Origin: Parietichytrium sp. I65-24A
Lineage: Eukaryota > Sar > Bigyra > Thraustochytrida > Thraustochytriidae
Length of the DNA stretch: 64,000 nt
Reading direction: 5' to 3'
NCBI GenBank assembly: GCA_012862575.1
Contig: BLSF01000028.1
Coordinates: forward strand, 186,001-250,000
In this document: positions 19,573 to 28,499 of the stretch, one piece after another
Numbering within the stretch: position 1 is the stretch's first letter
Layout: every line of letters starts with the position of its first letter
Position numbers and translations under genes: made by a program
The notes under the pieces: model-generated
What the model was told of the DNA's origin: nothing
Databases searched by the model: none
What the model saw: the letters and a program-made list of their open reading frames with translations, nothing else

Positions 19573-21225
19573 TTATGCCGAGACATTGAGCTTTGACCAC
19601 TTTCTTGCCAAAGTTGGGGCCAGCTTTGGACCTTTTGTGACGAAGTGCTCTGCCTTCCGGCGGCCGCAATTCTTGCATGTGCCAAACTCTCCTTCAAGGT
19701 TGATCTGGAACTTTTGGCAGCCAGAGTCGCTCTTCTTAGGCATCGTTGCAAATACTGCCCCAGTAGATTTTGGCGGAGGTGGGGTGACGCTGGCTGGCTT
19801 GGCGTATACTGGCAGAGATTTTGGTGAAGGCAACGCTGGAGGGCTTGGGCTAGCGGCCAGAGCAGGTGCTGGAGCTTTGTTGTTGTTAGGGTTGAATTTG
19901 GTAGACACCCGTGTGCTGATGCGGGCGCTGATGCCCCTGTTTCTGTTCGCGAGGTGGTTCCACTTGCGTTGCAGACTGGCGCCGACATTGCTTTGCTTCT
20001 TATGCTCTTCGATACTCTTCTTCCGCCTGGCGGTGAAGTCCGGAAAGCCGCCAGCCTTGAGGGCTGGGGGCTTGAGAGAAGAGCTACGCATTTCACCAAG
20101 AACGTTATCAGGCGCAACATGCACGCCAAATTTGGAAGCTTTGCGGATGCTGCCTTTGCGTGCATCGAAAGTGCCACCCATGGCCTCTGGCATGATTCTG
20201 GATCCTCTGGTAGCTGACGATGCCATCGATGCCATTGACCCTTGTCGGGACATTCCTGGCCCATCCATTGAGGTGAGGTTCTTGCCAAACGCCCTGAATA
20301 GCTTTACGTTTAGTCCGGTGCGGCCGTGCATTTGAAACTCTTCCATGTACTCTTCAATATCGCTCAGTGACTCAGGTTCATACTGCAAGAAGAAGCGCTC
20401 GAGCTCATTTCGGATCATCTCGTTGTTCTCCCCTGCAGTTGGTGACGCGAAGCCAAACGGTTGGCGAATTGGGGCCTCTGACTCTTCGTCGCTATCCTCG
20501 CCATCCCAGTCGGATTCTTCCTCTTCCTCCTCCTCCTCCTCAGAATCGCTGTCTCCGATAGAGTTGAAAGGGGATGAGGTCTTGGTGGTCTTGAAACTGC
20601 CATCGTCTGACCGGCTAGCTGGGGCAGTCGAGCGGCGCACCATTCCACCGTCCAGGTCATCCAGGGACTCGCCAAATCTATCGTAGAGTTTTTCGTTGAG
20701 CTCCTCCAAGGAGCCATCCTCACTCTCCAAGCACCAGCTGGTCATTCCACTAATGTCAATTTCTTTATTGCGCACGGCGTCTGGGTCATGCTTGAGATAG
20801 AACTGGACGAGTTTGTCGTGGAGCTCCCGAAACTCTGGGCCTTTGCTGCTGAGGTCCGAGGCTGCGCTCCAGCCGCTCGCAGAGCTCTTACGAACGCTCT
20901 GAAGAGCGCTCATGCGCGAGCTTTGTTGAGCCTCAAACATTGTGCTTGCCATTCGCTTCTGCATCCCCTCGCTCTGCATTGTGCCAGCCGTCATGCGCTT
21001 TGAGTTTTTCCATGGCAGCCAGGAACCCCGTTGGCCGCCTTCGTCCCAATCACCGTTGTCACTAGTTCCGTCATCAAACTCGCTGCGCATCTGCCGCTGC
21101 TGTGGAGGCATCATGTCAGGAGGCATTTCTTCACCAGGGAGTGGAGGGAGGCTCTTCTTTGGCGGCCGCCAGCTGAGGCCACGCAAGGTGAACCTCGAAG
21201 ACATCTTGTTTTGTTGGTTTCCCAT
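19573..21225 (-). CDS. Acidic two-repeat protein with C-terminal putative zinc motif
   Basis: An intronless 550-residue protein. I start at 21225 because it gives MGNQQNKM, a possible N-myristoylation site, and a purine-rich leader lies upstream; an in-frame ATG at 21333 would add 36 basic residues. Two related ~55-residue modules lie at ~131-190 (KLVQFYLKHDPD ... LNEKLYDRFGESLDDL) and ~265-320 (ELERFFLQYEPES ... LNVKLFRAFGKNLTSM). Both have the FYxKHxP ... LxxKxFxxFG pattern seen in many protist proteins of unknown role. Between them is an acidic run (SEEEEEEEEESDWDGEDSD). At ~500-525 a Cx13Cx2Cx6H pattern (GTCKNCGRRKAEHF) resembles a small zinc-binding motif found at the ends of some amoebozoan and stramenopile actin-binding proteins. 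A membrane-tethered scaffold is a guess; the biochemical role is unknown. Confidence 0.75.
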   Translation of the reverse strand: MGNQQNKMSSRFTLRGLSWRPPKKSLPPLPGEEMPPDMMPPQQRQMRSEFDDGTSDNGDWDEGGQRGSWLPWKNSKRMTAGTMQSEGMQKRMASTMFEAQQSSRMSALQSVRKSSASGWSAASDLSSKGPEFRELHDKLVQFYLKHDPDAVRNKEIDISGMTSWCLESEDGSLEELNEKLYDRFGESLDDLDGGMVRRSTAPASRSDDGSFKTTKTSSPFNSIGDSDSEEEEEEEEESDWDGEDSDEESEAPIRQPFGFASPTAGENNEMIRNELERFFLQYEPESLSDIEEYMEEFQMHGRTGLNVKLFRAFGKNLTSMDGPGMSRQGSMASMASSATRGSRIMPEAMGGTFDARKGSIRKASKFGVHVAPDNVLGEMRSSSLKPPALKAGGFPDFTARRKKSIEEHKKQSNVGASLQRKWNHLANRNRGISARISTRVSTKFNPNNNKAPAPALAASPSPPALPSPKSLPVYAKPASVTPPPPKSTGAVFATMPKKSDSGCQKFQINLEGEFGTCKNCGRRKAEHFVTKGPKLAPTLARKWSKLNVSA

Positions 21226-21620
21226 GATTGCCCGGAACCTTGAAAATGAACGCGAATCCCCCCGGACAAGCTGTGCTTTCTCGTGTACCCAGTGAAAAGA
21301 ACGTAACGATTGGAATTTCCTCGATTGATTCAAGCCCTTTCGGTCCCCTGTCTGTCTGCCCGTTGTGTCTCGCTTCGATCGAACGGTCCGGACCGCCAGG
21401 TCAGGTCGAAGGGCAGGGGCAGGTCGTGGATGAGGGGGTGGAAATCAAATTGCAGGACTGCTTCTCGTGACCAAAATTACGAGGGGTCCAGCAGTCGCCG
21501 AGGTTTTGAAGCGGGCTCTACCTTTGCACCGCAGGAGTTTCCGCTCTGTGCATGCGTCTCGACTCGGCGAATTCCAACCTTAGCTACCAGCCTATCTTCT
21601 CCCTCCCTCTATCCCTCTAT

Positions 21621-21862
21621 CCCCCTCTCTCTCTCTCTCTCTCTCAATCAATCTTGAAATCAATGAATCTCTCTATCTTTCTGCCTTTTCCCTTACACTC
21701 CTCGCTTGCTTGCTTTCCTGCGCCTACTTTTGGTCTGCTTTGGGATGGATGACCCCATTTCACTTTCTTCCATTCCATTGTTAAACTTAGCCATCATCCC
21801 AATTCCAAATCTTTTTCCTTCCCCCCTCCCTCCCTCCTCCCTCTCTCTCTCTCTCTCTCTCT
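21621..21862 (-). promoter_or_regulatory. (GA)n purine leader tracts of the acidic-protein gene
   Basis: On the minus (coding) strand two (GA)n blocks, 21621-21645 and 21841-21862, lie about 400-640 bp upstream of the ATG at 21225. They fit the recurring purine-tract pattern but are further from the start than most. Function is inferred only from that pattern. Confidence 0.3.
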
Positions 21863-22038
21863 TTCACTGCCTCTCACTCTCTCCCTCCTTACCACGCTCT
21901 ACACGCACTACACTCTCACGGGCCAAGCACCGAGGGCAATGGAGGTAATTGGTCGTCATAATAGCTTGAGTGAGTGAGTGAGTGAGAGAGAGAGAGTGTT
22001 TGGATCGTGATGTGGCTTGTGGCATGTGTCTGTCCTTC

Positions 22039-22068
22039 GATAGATAGATAGATAGATAGATAGATAGA
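22039..22068. repeat. (GATA)n microsatellite
   Basis: About seven uninterrupted tetranucleotide copies. It is probably polymorphic and has no apparent link to a gene. Confidence 0.9.
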
Positions 22069-23058
22069 AGGAAACGCCACGCAGGGAAGGAGAAATCTGT
22101 TCTAGCGATTAGTAGTGAGTGAGTGAATGAGTGGGTGAGTAAGTGCAGTGCCGACGATGTGGTCCGTGGGAAGGAAGAAAGCCTCAAGCCAAGCGAGCCA
22201 TGAGCGACTTTCTGACTTTCTGGACGGGCTCGCTCGGCGCTCTTTTTGTTTTTTGTGATAAGATGATGTGCATCGAAATAACTAAAATTCGAAATGTGAA
22301 GAAAGATTAGTTTTGACAACCGTAGAAGCACTCCCAATGCACAACAGGTGTGCGCCACCTTGTGGTATACTATATTACTGAGTACTATTTCTATTACCAG
22401 TCCTCCTGAATGCATGGTACGTACTAGTATGGTAGTTCACGAGTTCGGAGACCTTTCGCGCGCCGATGTTTGGGCGGCGCACGGATGGAAAATGGAGAGA
22501 AAAAGAGACGCTTGGTGCGATATCGCGTTGATGCGAAGCGATGCGATGTTACGTTGTTGATGGTGGGGCGTAAGCGAGCGTGGGCCCACGCGATGCGATT
22601 GGCATGTGAGTGAGTAAGCGAGTGCTCTGTTCTTGCATTCATGGATTCATGCATTCTTTCGTTCATTCATCGAACAGTGCGAGTTCATTTTGATGCTCAA
22701 ACAGCTCAAACGGCGAGAAAGTGTGCCATCAAGCATCCGGAATGGTCGATTATCGCTCAATCTAGCTGTTTTGAAATGTCTGGGACTTTTGGCAGGGAGA
22801 GCGAGGGACCCACTGTCACTACTCAGAAGCGCCGCCGTAAACAAGGCACACGACGAGGCGGCCGAGCTGTATTTTTTCACACGGTGGATCTTCTGTGATT
22901 TGTGCGTAGGCAGCCTCTCTCTTGTTAGTTCTCCGCCACATGTGTCTTCCATAAACACACACTGATTGTGACCAATACAGCACTAGCTAGCAGCAAGTGC
23001 AAGCTCCTCCATGCTGTCGCTGTTCTCTCCTCTTTTGGTGCTCGTGCACTTTTATAGA

Positions 23059-23085
23059 TTCATTCATTCATTCATTCATCCATTC
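23059..23085. repeat. (ATTC)n microsatellite
   Basis: About six copies of ATTC/CATT with one variant unit at the end. Confidence 0.85.
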
Positions 23086-24847
23086 GCAGCTCTCACCACC
23101 CAAGTTACTATGAACCTGATGTTCCGTATGCATGCGGCGCGCTAAGCTAATGGTCTGGGAGGGTGACCTGGGTGACCGCGTATAAGTTATATAACGCGAC
23201 CCAGCCCAAGCCTCTCTCTCGTGCCGAAAATGTTGCGCGAGCTAACTTTTGGCAGGATGTGAGGTTTTCCCTCCTTTCTTCCCCTCCTCTTCCCGTTTCA
23301 GCTCGGGCTGATTGCTAGAGTACTCGATATGTGCCGTAAGCCTTCCGCTGTGCAGCGAGCAACGAGCAACAAAGGATGCTGCGACTCGTACTCAGTACAC
23401 TCGCCTCCACACCTCGCTAAATTCCGGGCACGCACCCAAGTTTTGCATGTAGGTTTCTCGCACACAACCTCGGGCTCCTGGTCCTGCAGCAGGCTCAGGG
23501 TACCTCCTGGTCTGGTAGGGGGGAATTGGAAGTGCGTGAAGAGGGAGGGTCAGGATGTTGCGTGTGCTGTTGGGTAGAATGGCGCTAGCGGTGGCTATGC
23601 CTGGGAACACACCTTCATGACTCCTAGCCTTCACTAAGCGTGGGACTGTGCGAGAGATTGAAAGATGAATTGTTTTGTTTTGTTTTGATTTCATTTTGAT
23701 CAAGAATGTTGTAGCAAACTATTCGGCCCCAAGTTTGAAGCTACAATCGGTTTGATTGCAGTGCGATCGTGATGTTGGCTTTTGGAGACACTGACGCTGA
23801 AAATGGTTTGTGGAGCCCGCGTGCGTTGCATGCATCATAAGGTGCGTGACGTGGGCGAAGACGACCAGTTTTGGCAGCAGTGATTTGTGCACGAATCTTC
23901 GCACGGCAAGGCACACCGCTGAGGTTGCCGAGTTAGGTTTAGGCACTCATTCCACGTTGCACATTCGCGCACCGTGCCTCGGGCTGGCGAGAGGTGTACG
24001 GAGTACTGGAACTGGTACTGGTTACCGGAAAGGTTTTCTTTTTCCGCACTGCAGGCTGACACCAGCTGCGATCTCAGCTGCAGAGCATAGACAATTTTCG
24101 TACTAGCCGAGAATGGGATGTGCCACAACAAGAGACACGCGGCTCGATTTTCGCGGTCAGCTCTGCGGTCACTAAGCTCAAGCAGCGGCCAGAGCGTGGT
24201 GCGACGAGGCAGCTTCTGCCCAAGCCTGGCAAGACGTTCAGGGAAGAATTTCCATGCCTGTTTTGGAGGTGAATACCAACACTACCTGCACTACCGGCAC
24301 CATAGGAACATGATCAAGTGCCACGATGCGATTTCACCCACCTCGCTAGCTAGCAGTGGTTACTAGTACGGGATTAATGCTGCTCAGGATACTCAGGATC
24401 TTTCGCTCTTGCCATTCTTGGTCCATCGTAGAAGTGGTTTTGCGACTTCTCGATCGACTGGGAGTCCTGATTTTCGTTCGCTGTCGTACTCTTTCTGGAT
24501 CTGCGGAAGATCTACTTGATTACAGAGGAAAAAGATTTCATTGTATTAAAACAAGCAACACTGGTCCATCCGTGACCCCGTCTATTGGCGTTCTCGAACT
24601 GCTTGAATGGAACCTTTCTTTGAAAAGAGAGGTTTTTGCATACACATAAAGAAAGCGGCAAACTTGGCTCGCGAAGACGAGCAGCGCATCAAATTGATGG
24701 TGGCGCGAGTACATTGTTTGCTGATGGCAAACCGGCTCATTGGCCATGGGTCCCTGGGGTTCATTGGGATGCATTCTCCGGAGAGATGCTATGGAGTTTG
24801 GACCTCGAGAAACCAGAGATGCTAGCCAACTGAAAAAGGTTCTATTG

Positions 24848-25819
24848 CTAGTACAGAGCGGAATGGGCAAGGATTCTATTTTGGAGTTGAGCCTTCTTGC
24901 GAGATTTGGTGGCTCGTTGCCGAGGCCGATCGCTCTGGGTCGTTGCTGATCGCAGAGCATAAACTATGCGTTGGGAAGAATCGACCTGGGCTTTGGCGTC
25001 TTCTTTGTCTTGGCCAAACACAGCGACGCGCAATCCTGCTTCCGAAGGTGTGCGAGAAAGCTGCTTTGGGGAGAAATGGGAATGCTCCTCCGAGTGCTCT
25101 AGCACGGGTTTAATTCGTAGGTAACGGCAATGAACGCCGTTTCGCCTGTTTGAACCAGGAATGTCGCGAAGCTTGATCACCTTTTCCTCGAATGACGATC
25201 GAGGACCGCTAAATTTCCCAAGGTACACTGGAGGATAGTCGTCATCTACTTGGTACCAAACCTCGACAAACTTGAAGAAGGTGTCATGAAACCCGGAGGT
25301 CTCGACGTGCTTACCACTTGTTGATATGGCGCTGATTGTCGTCCTCTCCTGCAAGTCTATCTGCAAGAACTGCACCCCGCTCAGATTCGGGGTGAAGTGT
25401 GAGTAGTGATCTCCGTTTCTGCAGAAAGCCCTTTTTGTTGCCTTTGCCGAAGCACATCCCGCAGGTGCCGACAGAAGAATGGAGTTGAGCTCCGAGCAGT
25501 TGCTCTCGTATCGAAGAAAGCGCTTGATCGCGGAGTTTTCTTTCTCAACGCCGCAAGATCTAGGGCGTGCAATCTCTGCAATGACGAGGTCGATCCTGGT
25601 CTTGTCGCCGCCTCTTTTCTGGAGCTCCTTCCTTCCAATCTGTTGCAAGTGCCTGAGAATTTCCCATCGCCGCTCGCTCGGCGACATCCTGGCTGCAGGG
25701 TTCATCTTCAGATCAGTCTCCATCAGCCGCTCACCGGTCTCCACCCCGCTCCCGGAGTGTGTGCTCAGCACCCGAATCCTAGAGTCACAGTCTCCACCAT
25801 TTCTCCTGCTCCGAACCAT
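24848..25819 (-). CDS. Discoidin (F5/8 type C-like) domain protein, no signal peptide
   Basis: An intronless 323-residue protein. The N-terminal ~120 residues are charged and partly helical (ERRWEILRHLQQIGRKELQK). Residues ~135-275 look like a galactose-binding-like discoidin domain: HFTPNLSGVQFLQIDLQERT carries the family's LxxD-x-L strand, FKFVEVWYQVDDDYPPVYLG matches the central strand pair, and GVHCRYLRIKPV is the late R-(Y/I)-(V/L)-RI strand. Such domains bind carbohydrates, phospholipids or proteins. The usual members are secreted, but no signal peptide or membrane segment is present here, so a cytosolic role is likely. The tail is basic (RPRQRATKSRKKAQ). The ligand and pathway are unknown. 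Confidence 0.7.
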   Translation of the reverse strand: MVRSRRNGGDCDSRIRVLSTHSGSGVETGERLMETDLKMNPAARMSPSERRWEILRHLQQIGRKELQKRGGDKTRIDLVIAEIARPRSCGVEKENSAIKRFLRYESNCSELNSILLSAPAGCASAKATKRAFCRNGDHYSHFTPNLSGVQFLQIDLQERTTISAISTSGKHVETSGFHDTFFKFVEVWYQVDDDYPPVYLGKFSGPRSSFEEKVIKLRDIPGSNRRNGVHCRYLRIKPVLEHSEEHSHFSPKQLSRTPSEAGLRVAVFGQDKEDAKAQVDSSQRIVYALRSATTQSDRPRQRATKSRKKAQLQNRILAHSALY

Positions 25820-25922
25820 CTTCTATGCGTCACTTTCTATCTCGAGCTCGATTCTTTCTCGTCCGTAGTCTTCTTTGCGTTAAGGTTCTGCAAACTTTCT
25901 TCAGTCACAGTCAGGCCACTCG

Positions 25923-26003
25923 CACTGCGACACTGCGACACTGTTGCATTGTTGCATTATTGCATTATTGCATTATTGCATTATTGCATTGTTGCACTGT
26001 TGC
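25923..26003. repeat. 8-bp minisatellite (TTGCATTA)
   Basis: About nine imperfect copies, TTGCATTA and TTGCATTG variants, preceded by CACTGCGA copies. It starts about 100 bp upstream of the discoidin-domain ATG. Confidence 0.85.
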
Positions 26004-26070
26004 GCGACATCGCTTCAACGCATGTCTTCCAGCATTTGCATATGTTTGCACACCATCTTCCTCGTTCCCG

Positions 26071-26265
26071 AGGAGTTCCCGGCGGTGCTGGGTCCCGGTA
26101 TCCTTTTGCGTTCTTCACCTCAAATTGGGAGATAGAGCCACGTCCATCGATAGCCCAACTCATAAGACCTACCGAATAAACGAGTTCCTCACGGTGCTGG
26201 GTGCCGGTATCCATTTGCGTTCTTCACCGAAATCTAGAGGTCTAACCAAGTCTATCAATAGCCGG
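26071..26265. repeat. 109-bp imperfect direct duplication
   Basis: The segments starting near 26074 and 26183 share GGTGCTGGGT-CCGGTATCC and TTTGCGTTCTTCACC, followed by a weaker match (CATCGATAGCC versus CTATCAATAGCC). Identity is roughly three quarters by eye. It is old enough to have diverged and has no coding capacity. Confidence 0.7.
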
Positions 26266-26740
26266 TCTCCACAGAACTAACCCACAAATACGTTCCGAAT
26301 ACACTTAAGAGCCCTATCCGCCGTCAAGCCTTAAGATGGTACCCAACAATTATCATAAACTATAATACTTCCGGCCACTCTAACCGAGCACTACTGTTTA
26401 CAGTATTCCCCAAAGAAATGGTTTCGGGGAACAAGGAAACAAAGGAAACCAAACAAATTTGAGACATTGGTAACTTTTGATTGCACAACGTTAGAGCTCA
26501 CCTATGTGATTGGCTAGCAATGCTTGGAAAAGCAAGGGGACGCGAAGGAAGGCAAGTGCGCAAAGTGTCCAAAGTGTCAAAGTGTTGTTCATGAAACAGT
26601 GTTGAAACGCGTGCGAAGAAGGGTTTCTCGAAGTAGAGAGAGCGAGCGAGAGACAGATACATAGACACATAGATACATAGAGAGGTTTTGGTGCATAGTG
26701 TGTGGCGGTTGCAAGCGACGCGCAAAACGAAGAGGAGGAG

Positions 26741-27682
26741 ATGAAGGCAGTGGTGTACGACAGATGGTCCTCGAGCGGACGCAAGTTTTTGGAGGATGCG
26801 GAAAAGCCCACGTGCGCGCCGGGCAAGATGCTGGTGGAGGTGAAAGCGGCGGCCATTAACCCGGTGGATTACAAGCTGCCCAAGATGTTTATGCACGGCT
26901 CCTTGGTGGGCCAGGACTTTGCCGGAGTTGTCAAGCAAGTTGGCGAGGGGGTGGAAGGCTTCTCCGTCGGAGACCGCGTTTTTGGGGGCCTTCGCGGGAG
27001 CTTGGCGCAGGAGGTCGTCTGTTCTCCAAGGAGGGTAGCCAAATTTCCCGACGCCTTGACCTTTACTCAGGCAGCTGCAATGCCAACAGTTTACCTCACG
27101 GGCTATCAAGTCTTTCAGCGCCATGGGTTCAAAGAGGGCATGAAAGTACTTGTAATCGGGGCATCCGGGGGCTGCGGAACCGCCGGGGTTCAGCTCGCAA
27201 AAGCTCTTGGCGCATCAGAAATCGTAGGCGTGTGCAGCGGCAAAAACGCAGATCTCGTCCGCGAGCAAGGCGCTACCGACATTGTCGACTATACCAAGGA
27301 GAAGGTTTCCGAGAAACTCGAAAAGGGTTCCTTCGACTTTGTGTACGACTGTGCAACGTCTAGCGGCGGTGGTGAGAACTACACAGCAGAGGCCCGTAAA
27401 ATTCTCAAGCCAACCGGCATGTATGTTGGGATTAATGGGCCGATCATGAGTTGGCTACGCAAGTTTACACATATGGAGAAGGATCACACGGCGCTCTGGA
27501 TCGCGGACCTTTCTGGCAAGGACCTGACAGGTGTTGTGTCGGCTATGAATGGTAGTGACGGCTCGCTCAACTTTACTCCTATTATCGACAGAGTGCTGCC
27601 CTTTAGCGCCGAGGCCGTGGAGGAAGGCTTCGCCCACCTCAAGTCCCGCCGCGCCAAAGGTAAGATTGTCTTTGAGATGTAA
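26741..27682 (+). CDS. Zinc-free MDR oxidoreductase, NADPH:quinone reductase-like
   Basis: An intronless 313-residue protein starting at the first ATG (MKAVVYDRWSSSG). The medium-chain dehydrogenase/reductase fold is complete. The GroES-like N-terminus has MLVEVKAAAINPVDYKLPKM and GQDFAGVVKQVGEGVEGFSV, followed by GDRVFGG. The Rossmann half begins at VLVIGASGGCGTAGVQLAKA with the glycine-rich NAD(P) loop, then FDFVYDCATSSGGGE. The catalytic-zinc Cys and His of alcohol dehydrogenases are missing, which places it with quinone/enone reductases (zeta-crystallin and RTN4IP1-like). It probably reduces quinones or other activated carbonyls with NADPH; the substrate is unknown. No targeting peptide is evident. 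A GA-rich leader lies just upstream. Confidence 0.85.
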   Translation: MKAVVYDRWSSSGRKFLEDAEKPTCAPGKMLVEVKAAAINPVDYKLPKMFMHGSLVGQDFAGVVKQVGEGVEGFSVGDRVFGGLRGSLAQEVVCSPRRVAKFPDALTFTQAAAMPTVYLTGYQVFQRHGFKEGMKVLVIGASGGCGTAGVQLAKALGASEIVGVCSGKNADLVREQGATDIVDYTKEKVSEKLEKGSFDFVYDCATSSGGGENYTAEARKILKPTGMYVGINGPIMSWLRKFTHMEKDHTALWIADLSGKDLTGVVSAMNGSDGSLNFTPIIDRVLPFSAEAVEEGFAHLKSRRAKGKIVFEM

Positions 27683-28397
27683 GCCGAAGCATAAACACTC
27701 TGAAACCGAATACTCGTTGCCCCTCGGAATGACTCAGATCCACCCTTCGACGTGCCGACGTATGGTCTCATGACCTACGGGGTTCTCGCTCACGTTTGCC
27801 ACATGCACTCAGAACGTCTGAACCTTTCTGCCATCAGACACCACCCCTTCTTTCACCAGAGAATACTTTTTCTTACAATAAGCCATTTCATCACGAATCA
27901 TAGTGAATGTGAATGAATTAAAAAAGTAAACCAGAGAAATGTTCAAAAGTGCGCTCAAGCCAGTCAACACCTACCAGGACCAGAGTGCTCGTTTAACCCA
28001 TGGAACCAACCAACAGTCCATTCCCGAAAACCATGGGCAAAGACTGTACCCATACCCTCTTACTCGAGCGCTGGGCACGCAGTCAACGGCCTCTTGCTTG
28101 CCCTGTGCACCAACAGTCACAGAAAGCATCGGCCACTATCACTACAACACTCACATTTTCATCTCTGTAACTCCTGCGACTCCAAAAACCAATTTCCAAG
28201 CAATCATCACCCTCCACCAGCCCACAGTCCCCACAGTCCCCACAGTACGCCACACCACACCTCAGAGCCAATCCTTCCATCGACCAAATCGCCTACGCTC
28301 AAATACGCTCCAATACGCTCCGCACGCCTCCTCTCTCTCTCTCTCTCTGCTGCCTTTCACGTTCCCATTCCACATCCTACAAGCCTCCACCTCTCTC

Positions 28398-28443
28398 ACA
28401 ACACACAACAACACACAACAAACACACAACAACACACAACAAC
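28398..28443. repeat. AACACACAAC short tandem array
   Basis: About five imperfect copies of a 10- to 11-bp AC-rich unit about 60 bp before the THOC5-like ATG. Confidence 0.8.
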
Positions 28444-28449
28444 ACACGC

Positions 28450-28499
28450 TCCCGCAGCTAGCGAGCGAGTGAGAGGAAGAGAGATAGAGAGTTAGAGAG
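28450..28499 (+). promoter_or_regulatory. (GA)n purine leader before the THOC5-like ATG
   Basis: The coding strand is almost entirely AGAG/GAGT (GAGAGGAAGAGAGATAGAGA) right up to the start codon. This is one of the clearest examples of the recurring purine leaders and is probably 5' UTR. Confidence 0.4.

Larger units (their letters stand above)
21226..24847. other. 3.6-kb gene-free region rich in simple repeats
   Basis: It separates the acidic protein from the discoidin-domain gene. It holds CT tracts at 21621-21645 and 21841-21862, a TGAG/GAGA run at 21969-21996, a GATA microsatellite at 22039-22068 and an ATTC run at 23059-23085. The ORFs inside (up to 183 codons) are made of these simple repeats or lack any recognisable domain. 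No RNA gene was recognised. Confidence 0.55.
25820..26740. other. Intergenic between divergent genes, repeats only
   Basis: It lies between the discoidin-domain gene and the quinone-oxidoreductase-like gene. It contains an 8-bp minisatellite, a 109-bp imperfect direct duplication and, close to the second gene, a GA-rich leader at 26630-26690. No gene was seen. Confidence 0.5.
27683..28499. other. Intergenic, no gene seen
   Basis: The left part is AT-rich, including AAAAAAGTAAACC near 27930. The right part is C-rich, with repeated CCCACAGT near 28218-28245, a CT run at 28330-28350, an AACACACAAC array at 28398-28443 and the purine leader at 28450-28499. ORFs here are low complexity. Confidence 0.5.

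Noticed and set aside
19443-20335. Overlapping ORFs of 259-281 codons on both strands
   Set aside because: Shadows of the acidic two-repeat protein; no domain and no supporting start context.
21864-22415. 183-codon minus-strand ORF in the repeat-rich intergenic region
   Set aside because: Its translation is built from GATA and TGAG simple repeats (LSIYLSIYLS, LTHSLTHSL).
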